Assembly (NCBI GenBank): GCA_037903355.1 | Contig: JBAJFE010000062.1 | Coordinates: forward strand, 1,798,001 to 1,862,000 | Source of the DNA: Trichuris trichiura | Lineage: Eukaryota > Nematoda > Enoplea > Trichinellida > Trichuridae | Direction of reading: 5' to 3' | Length of the DNA: 64,000 bases | In this document: positions 32,937 to 43,784 of the stretch, one piece after another | Position numbering within the stretch: position 1 is the first letter of the stretch | How the letters are laid out: each line of letters starts with the position of its first letter | Made by a program: the position numbers and the translations under genes | Notes under the pieces: generated by a model | Told to the model about the DNA's origin: nothing | Database searches by the model: none | Seen by the model: only the letters and a program-made list of their open reading frames with translations

Positions 32937-32952
32937 CCTAAGCCTAAGCCTA
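32937..32952. repeat. Short nematode-type telomere-like tract (GCCTAA)2.5
   Basis: GCCTAAGCCTAAGCCT is the complement of TTAGGC, the telomere repeat of most nematodes. Only 16 bp long, so chance cannot be excluded. It lies 460 bp from the PLE2 palindrome in otherwise unassigned sequence (32486-33390). Confidence 0.35.
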
Positions 32953-33390
32953 CACATAAGGTGTGATGCTCCATTGTCCAATGTCCAGTGACCTGCACTA
33001 TGACGTCCCTCCCGTTGTTCCGCTGGCCCGTGATATTGCCGCCTGCTTTTGCGGCGGGAGACAAACCTGAAAAGATCCCAAATATCTTATTTATAAGCGA
33101 TGTGTACCCTGTATATGTTATATACGCACTAAATATTCCCTCTAGGCAAGTATATACAGCATAGATACTACATGCATGCCGTAGAGAAACTAGATACCAA
33201 AAATACCTTCTTTTATGTTCATGTCATAGATTCCATGAATATTCCATGCGTGCAGTTATATACACCGTAAATTCTACACCTATGTCGCAGCTATCTGAGT
33301 TATAAGCAATGTGTACAACGGAGAAACGATACATGACGTAAATATTCGTCTTCTGAAGTTTTTTCACACAGTTTCTTAGCTGGTTTATAC

Positions 33391-33780
33391 GAAACTTTCG
33401 GGCCCATTCACGACCCGTCTTCAACGCTAAGTGTGCCGCCCGTCGGTTTGGTTTTTATGGTCACAAGCCGCTCCATCCAACCAATTTAGGCAGAGACGTC
33501 CGCCGACAGCACTACCTTGAGCCGTCTGGCTTCAGTCAAGCCTAGTCAGCTGGACGGTGCAGCGAGCATTCAACCGATTTCCCGCGACGGCAGTGCATTA
33601 ACAAATGAGGACCAGCGAGCTAACGATCAAAGTATACCCGCTTGTTTCAAACAAACAGATTTAAACCTGCTTTCCCGCGAATTCACGTTCCTTCTTCTGT
33701 ACCTCTCGTTGTCCTCTTCACCATTTTTTTCTTTTTTCTCTTTGGTGCCAGCGCACACCTCACCTTTTGCAATAAGCGTT
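33391..33780 (-). repeat. Dispersed ~390-bp repeat with a hammerhead-like end (copy 1)
   Basis: 33430-33780 is similar to about 61760-62090 (shared AAGTGTGCC, CCGCGACGGCAG, ATACCCG-TTGTTT and a pyrimidine-rich stretch CTTCCTTCTTCT). Next to it, at 33391-33425 on the minus strand, is TTGAAGACGGGTC ... GGCCCGAAAG, an eroded hammerhead-like motif very close to that at 60795-60835. No coding capacity. It could be a non-autonomous, ribozyme-bearing retroelement (retrozyme-like) or an end of an unknown Penelope element. Confidence 0.5.
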
Positions 33781-33839
33781 TAACAAAAAACGGGTAAAAA
33801 ATTCTGTGAAAAAAATTTTAGAAAACAAATAAAGAAACC

Positions 33840-34610
33840 CGTTACGAAGAAAAGAAAAAATATTCGTTTTACGCAAGTACATGCGACGTACATACAATTC
33901 GTGCACCACAAAAACAGCGAATATCGCAGGTATTCTGCTTACAGGCAAGGTATAGTGCATGAAAATCATAAATTCCGTAAATACCGCCTGCGTGTACCGT
34001 ACAGAACTTCTTTATTACACGTATGTTGTGGAAATGGTGGAAAGCAGAAAATATCGTACATGTAGGTACCCTGTATATGGCATACATATGTGCTAGATTT
34101 AGTTATTACACCTACCTTTGAAAAATTAACATCTTGATAACGCGTCCGTGCATCTTGTGCAGATAATGCTGTTACAGAAAACGTCCAGTCCGTTACGAGG
34201 TACAGCATTGGATTTGAAAGCATCGGCAATAAACAGATTTAATAGTTGGTAATTGGCGGGACATTTACCGTAACAGCATTACGTACTCAACATTGTACCT
34301 GCCTTCTATGCTTTACATGTATTGGATTTAAACCATGCAAGTTGTGAACCAATTAAATCTGGGCCATTTTGACTTGGATCGGTCAGGTCGGTTCAGGTCA
34401 AGCTGTTGTACCCCGCTGAAAAATTTTTATACCAGAATTGCAGCTTCATTTTTTATCCATCGGCTTGAATTCATGAATGCTATACTCCTGGTAAATGCTT
34501 GCAGCCTGCGTTTACTAAAAATAGAGCTGCAAACAATGATTCGCAGGTACGTTTGAAAAGCACGCCTGCCAGTGAATCTAACCTGCGAATCACTTTCTTA
34601 TATTACCTGA
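33840..34610. other. AT-rich interval with short degenerate repeats
   Basis: Words such as GTACCCTGTATATG (33103-33117 and 34066-34080) and TACATGC recur here and at 33060-33360, giving a loose minisatellite-like texture on both sides of the dispersed repeat. No gene recognised. Confidence 0.35.
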
Positions 34611-34690
34611 TTGGTTGATTGGTATCGGTTCGAATAGTAAACAATCATTATCCCATTTCGGACAGAGGTTGCGCTGCGGGTCAGTTTGGA

Positions 34691-35704
34691 ATGGATGTCT
34701 TAAAGGAGAAAAATGCAGATTCTAGCAGCCCGTTAGTTAAGGATGAATTCGACCTGGAGGAAGCAATCAGTGGAGTACTAGCTAGCAGTAGCGGGAATGA
34801 AGCGGCATTTGACAAATGTGAGGGCAATGTTGGAATGTTAGTGGAGCAGGACTTGTCCGAAGGGTCAAAGGAAAACTTAATCATTGAAAAGCAGTTGTAC
34901 TTCGGTGAAGAGGAGCACGATCTCTGGCATGGAATGGATGTTTACGCGGAGGAAAGCTTGGCGGGTGGTTTTGACTGGTTAGCCCACAGCGTGAGCGCGC
35001 CATTGAATACCTTCAGGGCAGAAAGAATACGCAATCATTTTATGAACTGGGACGAATCGTATCTGCTCACCGGGAGTGAACTTCTTGAAGAAGTTTGCCG
35101 CGATCCAGAATTGTGCAAATACGCAGCCAGGAGTCTTTACGAGTTCTCCCTTTCGCATAAAAATTTTGTGCAGGGGATTGAAATAGTAGTAAGCGAATTA
35201 ATTCACTTCTCAATGAATGGCATCTTGGCAGCAGTGATCGTGTCCAAATTGGTCATCCGTCTCAACACTATGCTGTACGCTTTCTACGAGGAAAAAAGCT
35301 TTGTGCAATATTTCCACGAAGCGCTGCTGGAACAAATTGATCTTCGCTTTAAAACAGTGCTTATTGAAGAAAAGGACCAACTTCGTTTTTTGCTAGTTTT
35401 ATGCTCTGATTTGATGAGAAAGTTTCCTCCCGAATCAGTTAATGCGATATACTTCCAGAATACCGCTTTCCAGCTGATGAAATATCTTCTTCTACACACA
35501 GCCAAAGAAAACATACGCGTCATGGCTATAGTTTTAGCCGATTATGGGGAAATAATGTTTCGTCGTTGCAGAAGAGAAGTTCAAGAAATTCTGCAATACT
35601 TCGAGGCAGCTGCGTATAGAGCGCTCCCTCGAACAATGGCTCAAGATGTTGTCAATCGCGTACTTCAGCTAAGGTGTCAGTGGGAAGACTATCATACTTG
35701 GTGA
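34691..35704 (+). CDS. Predicted helical-repeat protein, possibly MIF4G-like
   Basis: The first ATG in a long open frame is at 34691 and gives 337 residues. Residues 1-95 are acidic and low-complexity (DEFDLEEAISGVLASSSG). From about residue 110 the sequence is all-helical with repeated amphipathic helices: GSELLEEVCRDPELCKYAAR, SLYEFSLSHKNFVQGIEIVV, FLLVLCSDLMRKFP. The spacing of a helix rich in AA/LYEF followed by NF recalls MIF4G domains of PAIP1-like translation factors, but the match is by eye and weak. No intron is evident. Function is not assigned. Confidence 0.55.
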   Translation: MDVLKEKNADSSSPLVKDEFDLEEAISGVLASSSGNEAAFDKCEGNVGMLVEQDLSEGSKENLIIEKQLYFGEEEHDLWHGMDVYAEESLAGGFDWLAHSVSAPLNTFRAERIRNHFMNWDESYLLTGSELLEEVCRDPELCKYAARSLYEFSLSHKNFVQGIEIVVSELIHFSMNGILAAVIVSKLVIRLNTMLYAFYEEKSFVQYFHEALLEQIDLRFKTVLIEEKDQLRFLLVLCSDLMRKFPPESVNAIYFQNTAFQLMKYLLLHTAKENIRVMAIVLADYGEIMFRRCRREVQEILQYFEAAAYRALPRTMAQDVVNRVLQLRCQWEDYHTW

Positions 35705-37690
35705 TGAAAGATGAATGCTAGCCCGGAAGATCTTTGAAAGTTGAATTAAGTGGTCTACGGTTCTCAGAAGTTTATGTGCTATTTCTAAAAGGTAGTAAAA
35801 AAATCGACTGGAATTGTTTTCATGGTATCAGCGAGCGCAAAATTTAATATGCTACGCAAACAAACAAACAAACAGGTTTTCTAACTTTTTTACTCGTACA
35901 TCTATTGATATAACGTACTGCCAATAATTCCTATTAGCTTATTTTCACTTCTTACGCCGAACATCAGCCCCCCCCTTAAGGACAGCAATTCAGGCCTAAT
36001 TGCTTCTTGAAGCCAGTTTATAAATTAATGAGCACAGGCTGGAAATGGGATCTTTTCTAATGGAATGCCGTGCTTTCATTTGCACAATGAAACAACTTGA
36101 TTTCCATTGTTGGGCGTACGGTAGAATTGAGCACATACTGGAAATAAAAAAACTATGAAAAGCCACAAACGAAAATAAATCTTACTGCCAGTCAGTATGC
36201 GTCAACTTATTTTCAAGCTATGACAATAATAAAAGTTTTGGCAGTTTCAAATCCGGGCATCCCATGGTTATTTTTTTAAAAAATTCCAATCCAAAGGAAA
36301 ACCTGCAGACCTTTTATGTACGTCCAAAGTTTAACTGCATTTGTTATCCAACCGCTGAACATTTGCGTCTGTAGTTTTGTTTCGATTTTGAATAACGTCT
36401 ACACCCCGCGAAGCTATTTCGAAAAGTTAGAAGGTCAAAACACAGATGGAAATAACCTTTGCTCTCAAAACATCAACGTAATAGCATGTAAGTTTTTAAT
36501 AAAGAAAGCTACAGATACGTTTGTCACGACATACGCACCGCATTTATGGAAAATTGTATTATTGTACCTGCGCATCTGTTGTACGAACGAATATGCACGA
36601 AAGGATAGTTCTGTTTTGCATTTTAGATAATTTCGCAGACTGCTTATTAGTTCAAGAAAGAAGGCGCGCATTAAGGCGTTGTATTCAACCGTTCGCATTA
36701 TGGAGCTTTTTGTTTAACGCTCATGTTAAAAGTTGGCAGTAAATAGATACCGTATTCGGAGTCGACCGGCGCCTTTGGGTGTTATGGTAAGGAAGATCGC
36801 AAAAAGTATTCAAAATTGTTATATCGTTTTTCGCTTTTTATTATTTTTTTAATAGCGTGAATCCTTTTAAAATTATTGACTTGATTTTTACTAGAAGACA
36901 TTGCTTACTCGGCTAACTTTTGTTCTTCGTCAGGAAACGAGCCAAGCAAGAGAAAGCAACCACAGTAATTATGAATAAATGAATAATAATGAATCTAGTG
37001 AAATCTACCTCTTTTTTATAAGTATGTAAGATCTGTTTTTCTGGAATAGAATAAAGAGGCAAACAATAGTGATAAATGGCTGTCCTGCTTTCCTGCCATG
37101 TGCTCCCATTGTTTTGACCTGCAAGCCGGCTCCCTGTTTATGCATGCGGCTCCCTGCTGGCTGCCCTGAAATAGATTTTATTCCTCGTAGCCTTCTGGGC
37201 TACACACGTCTCACCTTTAGCAGGAAGTAAAGAAAATTAGGTTGCATACTATGGCGGCATTATGTAAACTTGTAATTATGGTGATATCGAAAGTTCTGAC
37301 TCGAAAGGGTTTTCCTTCTCGATGTATAGCCACGGTCTACGAAAAATGATATGAAAATTGGGCAGAAAGTACAATGTTTCCAAAGACTTATCTCAAAGAC
37401 GCCTTATTCGCTCTTTAGCTTAGCGAGCAGTGGTAACTTGTCACTTCCTTAACCATTCTGCAGCTTTCGCCAACATTTTGAATATGGATTATATAAGCTC
37501 ACGGGCAATCTATTATTTACTTTTTGTCTTGCTTGTTTGGAAGAGTAATTTAGAATTTGAGTCTCTTTTAGCACTTTTCACTTCCGGTCTTCAATGGGCA
37601 ATTTTTCTTTTTTTTGACTAATCACTCGTTCTCTTCGAAGCTATTTAAGTAAGGGAGTTTTGGCATCTTCGAGTAAAAGCTGAAGACATA
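35705..37690. other. Intergenic region, nothing recognised
   Basis: A/T-rich sequence with short frames of no recognisable similarity. A small repeat of CGGCTCCCTG occurs twice near 37125-37160. Confidence 0.45.
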
Positions 37691-37695
37691 CTGCA

Positions 37696-38711
37696 ATGAG
37701 AGTTCGAATTTTTGACCTTATAAGGTGACTCGCTTCTCCGTATTATTTGATCAGTTCGTGGCACCAGTAAAAAGTTATCCTCTGACCATCCGGTTTCATT
37801 TTAAGCCTTTGGACAAAGATGGTAATATTCAGTCAGACGTGCCTTACGTGTCGAACAGAGAGACTGCGAAACAACTGGACGGCAAAGAAAGCTTAATCTT
37901 TGGTCTTCTATCCGGCGCATGTTCTACGATTTTATTTCAACCTTTTGATTTGCTCAAAACTCGACTACAAAGCCCGCCGGCCGACCTGCACATCAATCGA
38001 AGCTTGTACGCTATGGGCGTTCACGTTGTTAGAAATGAAGGTGTCCTGTCCCTGTGGAAAGGTACTCTTCCATCGTTGCTACGAGTTGTACCGGGTATTG
38101 GCTTGTATTTTTACTTTGTCCAACTGCTCTCGACCACTGCCAGGATGTCCACAGCGATGCCCTTTGGTTTTCGATACGTCTATATAGGGTTCATGGCCCG
38201 GGCGCTCACAGGCATGCTCTTTCTGCCATTGACGGTACTTAAAACGCATGCGGAAAGCGCCTATCTGCAAAACTGGTCTTTAAGAAACATTGTGCGTGTG
38301 CTAATTACGAAAGGTCGCTTTAATGCCCTATACGCGGGCATGTTGCCTACCCTAATTCGTGACGCACCCTACGCTGGACTATATCTTTTCCTGTATCGGA
38401 CGCAGCTATCGAGCGCTCAGCTGTGGTTTGAAGATCCGTCGTTTTGGGTTCATTTTGGGTGCGGTTTGTCTTCAGGCTTTGCCGCATGCCTGATCACCCA
38501 GCCTTTTGATATGGTACGTACTCAAATGCAACTATTTCCCAACGTCCATACGTCGATGCGGACTACCTTCAAAGCAACGGTTCGACAGGGGGGATGGCCA
38601 TTACTACTGACCGGCTTCCTACCTCGGGTAATCAAAAAGTCACTTACCAGCGCATGCAGTTGGACTATATTCGACTTACTTTCCGCTCATGCTTCTCGTC
38701 CCGCATTGTGA
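37696..38711 (+). CDS. SLC25A38: SLC25A38-type mitochondrial glycine carrier
   Basis: Mitochondrial carrier with three ~100-residue repeats. The carrier motifs are QPFDLLKTRLQ, LPLTVLKTHAES and QPFDMVRTQMQ. The second, lacking the usual acidic residue, and the following LYAGMLPTLIRDAPYAGLYL are typical of SLC25A38/Hem25, which imports glycine for haem synthesis. The long frame begins at 37725 without an ATG. A plausible first exon is the ATG at 37696 (MRVRIFDLI) with a ~48-bp intron (donor at 37725, acceptor AAAAAG near 37772), which restores phase; this start is inference. The gene is convergent with DBR1, 247 bp apart. Confidence 0.88.
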
Positions 38712-38958
38712 ACGCGGTAAGGCGAACAAAGCGGACACCATTAAAAAAGGACGTTTTGCCTGTGCATTTTGCTGTTTGAAGCTTTGGAGATCTATGTTAA
38801 AATCGCACGAAATATCTGCTGCAAAAAAATTTAAAAAGCCAAAAACCGCCACGCTTAGGCAGTTTTTTCATCGACTGAGTTCAATTTTAAAAAACTCTTA
38901 TTTATGAACATGTAAATCATTTACAACAATGTACAGTAAGAAATGTGCTCGCCTTTGA

Positions 38959-40209
38959 CTAAATGTCGTCCAAGCAGATTTCTTCGGCGGGCGCGATCTT
39001 TTCGGTAGAAATACTCGCCGACAAATGTTCATCGCGAATTTTCTCCTCTCCTTTCGTAGGCTCATTTTCCGCTGGTTTTGTCGTCGTTGCATTTGAGAGT
39101 AGAAGCGCCGGCAGGTTTTGAATTCTCAGTTTATCGCAGAAATTTGTCGTCTGCTCGTTAAGGGTCGCTTTTGAATCGCTTTCGGTGCTTACAGTAAACA
39201 AGTCATTGGGGATGGAAAAGTCGCCCGCAAAAGTCGCTTTGACTTCGCTGATATCCTCAGCGGTAGCAGCAAAGGAAAAAGGATCGCTTGGAATAGCGCA
39301 AGATGGCTGCGTACTCTCCGGGGAGGTAGATAGCAAGTGGTCAGTTTTTCGCAAAATGGAGAGCCACTCAGGATCGTAGGACAATTGGCGTTCGGTTGTC
39401 GAAAGCGAAGTTTCCAAATCGAGAACTTGAAAGTAGTGCCGGCGAGGTAGACACTTGTCTAGGGCTAAAAATTTCGTTAACGACCCGTCTTCATGGGGCA
39501 CCAAAGCGGCAAATTTAACATGCATATGGGCGGCAAACCAATACTTCGGTTTCAGCATTCGCAACAGCTCGTATCCCGGTAGGCTTCCAAGTTCACCGTT
39601 TTCAGCCTCTTCTACAAAATGTTGTTTAATTTGGAATAGGCGTTGTCGATCGCCGAAACGATCTATCCCGCGAGGCCAATCGTGCGATACGAATACGTCT
39701 AACGGTTTGACCAACTGCTTAAGGCGTAGCACTTCCAAACTTCGAACATGATAGACGGAACGCTTCTCGTCCTCGCTAAATGGCGGTTTTTCAAAATGCC
39801 CGCGAAGGTAGTTGTAACTTTTGTAGATGCCCGAAAGACCACCTATGCGCAAGCCGCCAAAATTTAAAACGTTCGCCTTGCCCATGAAGAATATGTTCGG
39901 TGCTACCCACCCGCCGTAGGGTAGCTGCCAAAGGTAGTTGGACGCTTCGTGGTTTCCTCCAACGAACAATGTTAGCACCGAAGCCTTCGCCTCGCCTGTG
40001 TAGTACTTGCGGAAAGTGTTCATCCGACGATACTTTACCGGAACCGCCATTGAAACCAAGTCATGCTCGTCGCGTACGCTTTGAAAGTCGCCGCAGCATA
40101 TCAGCAAATCGAGATCGATATTGTATTTTTCCTTCAGCTTGCTTACTGTATCGTAAATAATTTCCAGTTCGCCATGGGCGCAACCAACTACTCCAACTTT
40201 CAGAGTCAT
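38959..40209 (-). CDS. DBR1: RNA lariat debranching enzyme
   Basis: A 416-residue intronless frame. DBR1 hydrolyses the 2'-5' bond of excised intron lariats so they can be degraded. The metallophosphoesterase core is complete: VVGCAHGELE (about 7-16), ICCGDFQSVR (37-46), FVGGNHEASNYL (about 82-93), GLSGIYK (124-130), VFVSHDWPRG (about 174-183) and WFAAHMHVKF (about 227-236). The substrate-recognition loop region YNYLRGHFEKPPF follows motif GLSGIYK. The C-terminal ~150 residues are Ser/Thr rich and poorly conserved, as in other animals. The start ATG at 40209 gives MTLKVGVVGC, the expected N-terminus. Confidence 0.96.
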   Translation of the reverse strand: MTLKVGVVGCAHGELEIIYDTVSKLKEKYNIDLDLLICCGDFQSVRDEHDLVSMAVPVKYRRMNTFRKYYTGEAKASVLTLFVGGNHEASNYLWQLPYGGWVAPNIFFMGKANVLNFGGLRIGGLSGIYKSYNYLRGHFEKPPFSEDEKRSVYHVRSLEVLRLKQLVKPLDVFVSHDWPRGIDRFGDRQRLFQIKQHFVEEAENGELGSLPGYELLRMLKPKYWFAAHMHVKFAALVPHEDGSLTKFLALDKCLPRRHYFQVLDLETSLSTTERQLSYDPEWLSILRKTDHLLSTSPESTQPSCAIPSDPFSFAATAEDISEVKATFAGDFSIPNDLFTVSTESDSKATLNEQTTNFCDKLRIQNLPALLLSNATTTKPAENEPTKGEEKIRDEHLSASISTEKIAPAEEICLDDI

Positions 40210-40800
40210 TCGAAATTTAAAATGTTCGGCGTACGGTACTGAGCTTTATCATTGATGCTGAGGTACTTTCGGAAAAATGCTATATTTCCGCGCGTTGTGA
40301 TTCGTCCATACGAATTAGTACGCAGATAATGTTTTCCCAATATGCTAACCGAAAATTAGAATTGTTTGTACATCGTGTAAGCTACATGCCGCGCCTTGAT
40401 GATTTGCCAGTTAGCCAAGTCTCTTTGTTGTCAGCTTAGCTCGCGGTTTGCTATTGTCATTCTATACGATTCTTACCTTCTTCATCTGCGTCGTTTGACG
40501 CTTAGATTCGTCCAAAAAACGCAATATGCAATTCTGTAAATGGTGCGCTTTTACAACCGTCGTCTAAACAGTTCACCATTTGAACGCGTTGGAATATGCA
40601 ACAAATTCAAACTATAAAATAAAGTTTTAAAGAACAATCCTTATTGTAATGATTTAGACTACCGCTTAAGTGTTCACTTATCAAAAGGTTTCATTACGTC
40701 ACTGAAAGCTCAGTGTGAAAATGAATTGACCATACTTGCTATTCGCTCGTGTCCGATAGTTACTTCTCCTGAAATCAGACATCTCATTGATAATCAGTTA

Positions 40801-40995
40801 TCAATGAATGTCTTCTCTAACAATGAACGAACTCTCGATCAATCGATAAGCAGTACTAAAAATGATTTCATTAATACTGAAGGTTGATAAACCTTTTATT
40901 TCATCGCGGATGGCGTAGACGGACTGAATTATGAGAAAAACGGGGTACTCATTGTACTTTCGTATTTCCTGTATGACTTCACTACGTAAAGACAT
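40801..40995 (-). CDS. Small unknown ORF (64 aa)
   Basis: An ATG-initiated 64-codon frame 37 bp downstream of the WDR12 stop on the same strand, beginning MSLRSEVIQEIRKYNEYPVF. Composition looks protein-like (mixed hydrophobic and charged helices) but I recognise no family, and no exons join it. It could be a real small gene or chance. The rest of 40210-41031 holds nothing recognisable. Confidence 0.25.
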   Translation of the reverse strand: MSLRSEVIQEIRKYNEYPVFLIIQSVYAIRDEIKGLSTFSINEIIFSTAYRLIESSFIVREDIH

Positions 40996-41031
40996 TTTTC
41001 TTCAGCGGGACTACCTCGATTTACTCAATCG

Positions 41032-43087
41032 TCAACACTGCTTCGTCGTTCGATAAACATTCACTTTGCCATCGACACCGCCGCTTAGCATAAAGGAGGG
41101 AGAAGAGAAATCGCAGCAGAGAATTCGGTCCGAGTGACCGCTGAGATCGTACAGAGGTACCTTTGTGCTAAAACAGTGATGTTATTCCACGTTTGAAATG
41201 AGTATGCAAAAAAAAACAAACCTGCGAAAGTCCCAAAGTTTCATTAACGCGTCGTAGCTGGCGGATATGAATAAGTGCTCGTTAGTTTTGCTCCAGTCGA
41301 CGGCGGAAACCCATTTCGAATGGCCAACAAAAATAGATGTTACCATTTTACCTTCTATAAAAGCGAAACAACCATCTCACGCGCCGATAATTTAAGACGA
41401 CAACGGATTAGTGCTAACCGTGACTGCGCGGATCCCAAAGGCGTACGTGATCGTCGGTCGAACCGGAAATTAGCAATTGATTCAACGGGGAATAGGATAC
41501 CGCCGTTAATGAGCAGGTGCAAGACAGACAGGATACTTTGTCTAAAAGAATTGTATCCCATACGCATATTGTATGGTCCCAACTAGAAGTGATCACGTGA
41601 TCTTCATTCATCCAACATGTCCCCGTGATACGACTTCTATGGCCTGCTAGCGTAACAATTGGAGTCTATAAAATATTCCTACAAATTAATATCCCACAAC
41701 GCGGTATTAGTAAGCTCACTATTGTTGCTACACTGTCTGTTGTTTTCGCTAGCCTGCTGGGCTGCCCTTCCGCCCAATCCTTAGCCACATCCTTGGGAGA
41801 ATCTGATATGTAACGGCAGTGCTCACGCGCGCAGTACCCGCGGAAAGATGGCTTCTAACCTGCATTCCAAATTTTTAAATAACTATCGAATCCGCCGGTA
41901 GCAAGTCGACTGCCTCCGGCATTGCTGGATACGCAAAGAACGGATTCTTCGTGTCCTTGACCAACGTGCGTTCGAGTGAATTTCGACCGCAAACGATTGA
42001 ATTCCATCATAACCACTGACTGGTCTGCAGAAGCGGTCGCGATCCTAATGATTGCATCTAGAAAAGCAAAAAGCTCTACACCATAGTTCCTCAACCTTTT
42101 TTGCCCCAGGGCTCCCCTAGGCCTTGTTAGGGCCCACGTTGAGAAACACTGCTCTACACGGTTAAGCCCGGAGTCAAACTTACCGTCCGATGAAGCCGGT
42201 ATGACACACATGCCATTTATAATTGCCTGATGAGCTTTGAACTGGCCAATCGGTTCGGCAGCCAACGTCCAAGCGTGCACGCTTCCGTCATAGCACGCTG
42301 AGATTATGCTAATTAAAAAACTGTTATCGCTTTTCGAGACGAAATCGTATTTCAAAATTCAAACGGCGGAGTACTGTCGGCCTTACTAGAAATCAGGTTC
42401 CCATTACTTCGTAAAGTTCAAAGTCTGCTCGAGTTGACTTAGCAAACTGATCGTTAAGCGCAACCGGCTTATTACTAAATGCTACGATAAATGCTTATAA
42501 TACCATTAGCGTACGCGTCTAGGAAAGCTGAAGGGAAGGAAAAATTAAACATTTTTGATAAAAGCTGCTCACCAGTCCGAAGCGCATCGTACACCGCTGA
42601 CCCAGTCCTTGTGAGGTAAGGAAAAGCAAGGATCCGGTGCCGGTTCGCGATCAATGCACTCAACAACAATAACATTTTCCTAAAAAGCAAAAAAAAGACT
42701 TGTCATAACGTCAAAAGTGCCAAGCCATCGATACGCACCGAGGAAAGGTTGTTGTCGACGACAAAGTCGCCAATTGAGGTGCGCAAAAGAACTTTTTGAA
42801 TGAGAAAGTCAAACTGCTTTTCCGACTCGTCGACGCCGTGAAAATCTGCAAGAAAAAGTACATAGCCGGAAAGTTGAGAAACGCTGAGGCGTTGTACCGC
42901 TGTAAAGCTTTTTCGCTAAAATATTCAGCTCTTCCGGTCCCGCTCTTTCAATTAGCGACAGCGAAGTGTCGGGAAACAAAGTTCTAAAAATAACCAATGT
43001 ATTTGCGCCGCTACAATTGATTCGATTATCTAAACCCGACCTGTTGGCGCTGACTAAATTCACCTGGTAGTGTTTATCCGTAAGCAT
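41032..43087 (-). CDS. WDR12: WDR12/Ytm1 ribosome biogenesis WD40 protein
   Basis: Exons in phase: 42845-42739, 42679-42573, 42308-42184, 42057-41860, 41802-41720, 41665-41419, 41354-41222 and 41167-41032. N-terminal NLE-domain exons lie upstream to about 43087 (LTDKHYQ; PEELNILAKKLYS), with uncertain joins. WDR12 is part of the PeBoW complex (PES1-BOP1-WDR12) for 60S maturation; its NLE domain binds the AAA ATPase Rea1/Midasin. Diagnostic stretches: FDFLI, HKDWVSGVRCASD, IISACYDGSVHAW, TPIVTLAGH, SSWDHTICVWD, STDDHVRLWDPR, GHSKWVSAVDWSK and PLYDLSGHSDRILCCDFSS. Introns are mostly 53-68 bp, but the one at 42183-42058 is enlarged to 126 bp by a MITE. It lies between DBR1 and SMG6 on the same strand. 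Confidence 0.92.
42082..42151. mobile_element. 70-bp hAT MITE in a WDR12 intron
   Basis: Flanked by the 8-bp duplication CTCTACAC (42074-42081, 42152-42159). Termini CATAGTTCCTCAACC and, inverted, CAGTGTTTCTCAACG match the PFDN5 MITE. It is little more than two termini back to back. Without element and duplication the host intron would be 48 bp. Confidence 0.9.
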
Positions 43088-43784
43088 CTGCAACAAAAGC
43101 CGCTCGAAGCGAATATTTTTAAATTTTCAGAAGACGGGAGAATAGCCAGCTATGTCAACAGTGCCGAAGGACAAATCAGCAGATGTCCCATAAAATGTTT
43201 ACTACTACCGCAATAAGCAAAATATATTTTTTTGGACGCAACAGGCGCAGCGACTCTTAGCATGAAAGACGGATTCAAACTAGGCATAATTATACCTGAA
43301 AAACGACAAGATAACCAGAAAGCCCCTCGCTACCTTAAAAAAAAACGTAAGAACTTATAGCCTTCAAACGGTGACGTCGCAAATAAACAGAAGCAAGTGG
43401 TTCCACTTGTTCCAAACATCAAATTGAAGACAAAAAAGACGCTCTGTTCAAAAAGAATAGCCATTGCGTATCAGCGCATTCGCTCTGAGGATGATTCCTT
43501 GCGTACAGAAGAACTTCCCTGTTGCAGAACCCCCTTTGCTCTGAGAACTGTCGTTTCCAGTTCGAAAGAGCATCTCCGAATTATGATATCGCTTGGAGAC
43601 TACACAGCATTTAGCCATTCGCGGGAAGAGATAAACACTTCTGGTCGGCGTCCAATCAACTAACCAACCAATCAACCAACCAACGACCGTACTAAGGAAT
43701 CAACAGGAAGCGACGCACGGGAACTTGCGAAAACATAACGCTCATTCTTGAATGCTCGACCAAAGGCGAGCTTCCAGCCATTTT

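Noticed and set aside
42057..42355. Continuous frame through the WDR12 MITE suggesting a 26-residue protein insertion
   Set aside because: A strong donor (GTAAGT at 42183) and an acceptor at 42058 remove it and restore the conserved WD40 sequence in phase.
42480..42545. Alternative WDR12 exon reading FLDAYANGIISIYRS
   Set aside because: It does not join in phase and the exon at 42308-42184 (IISACYDGSVHAW) supplies the same WD40 strand with correct phase.
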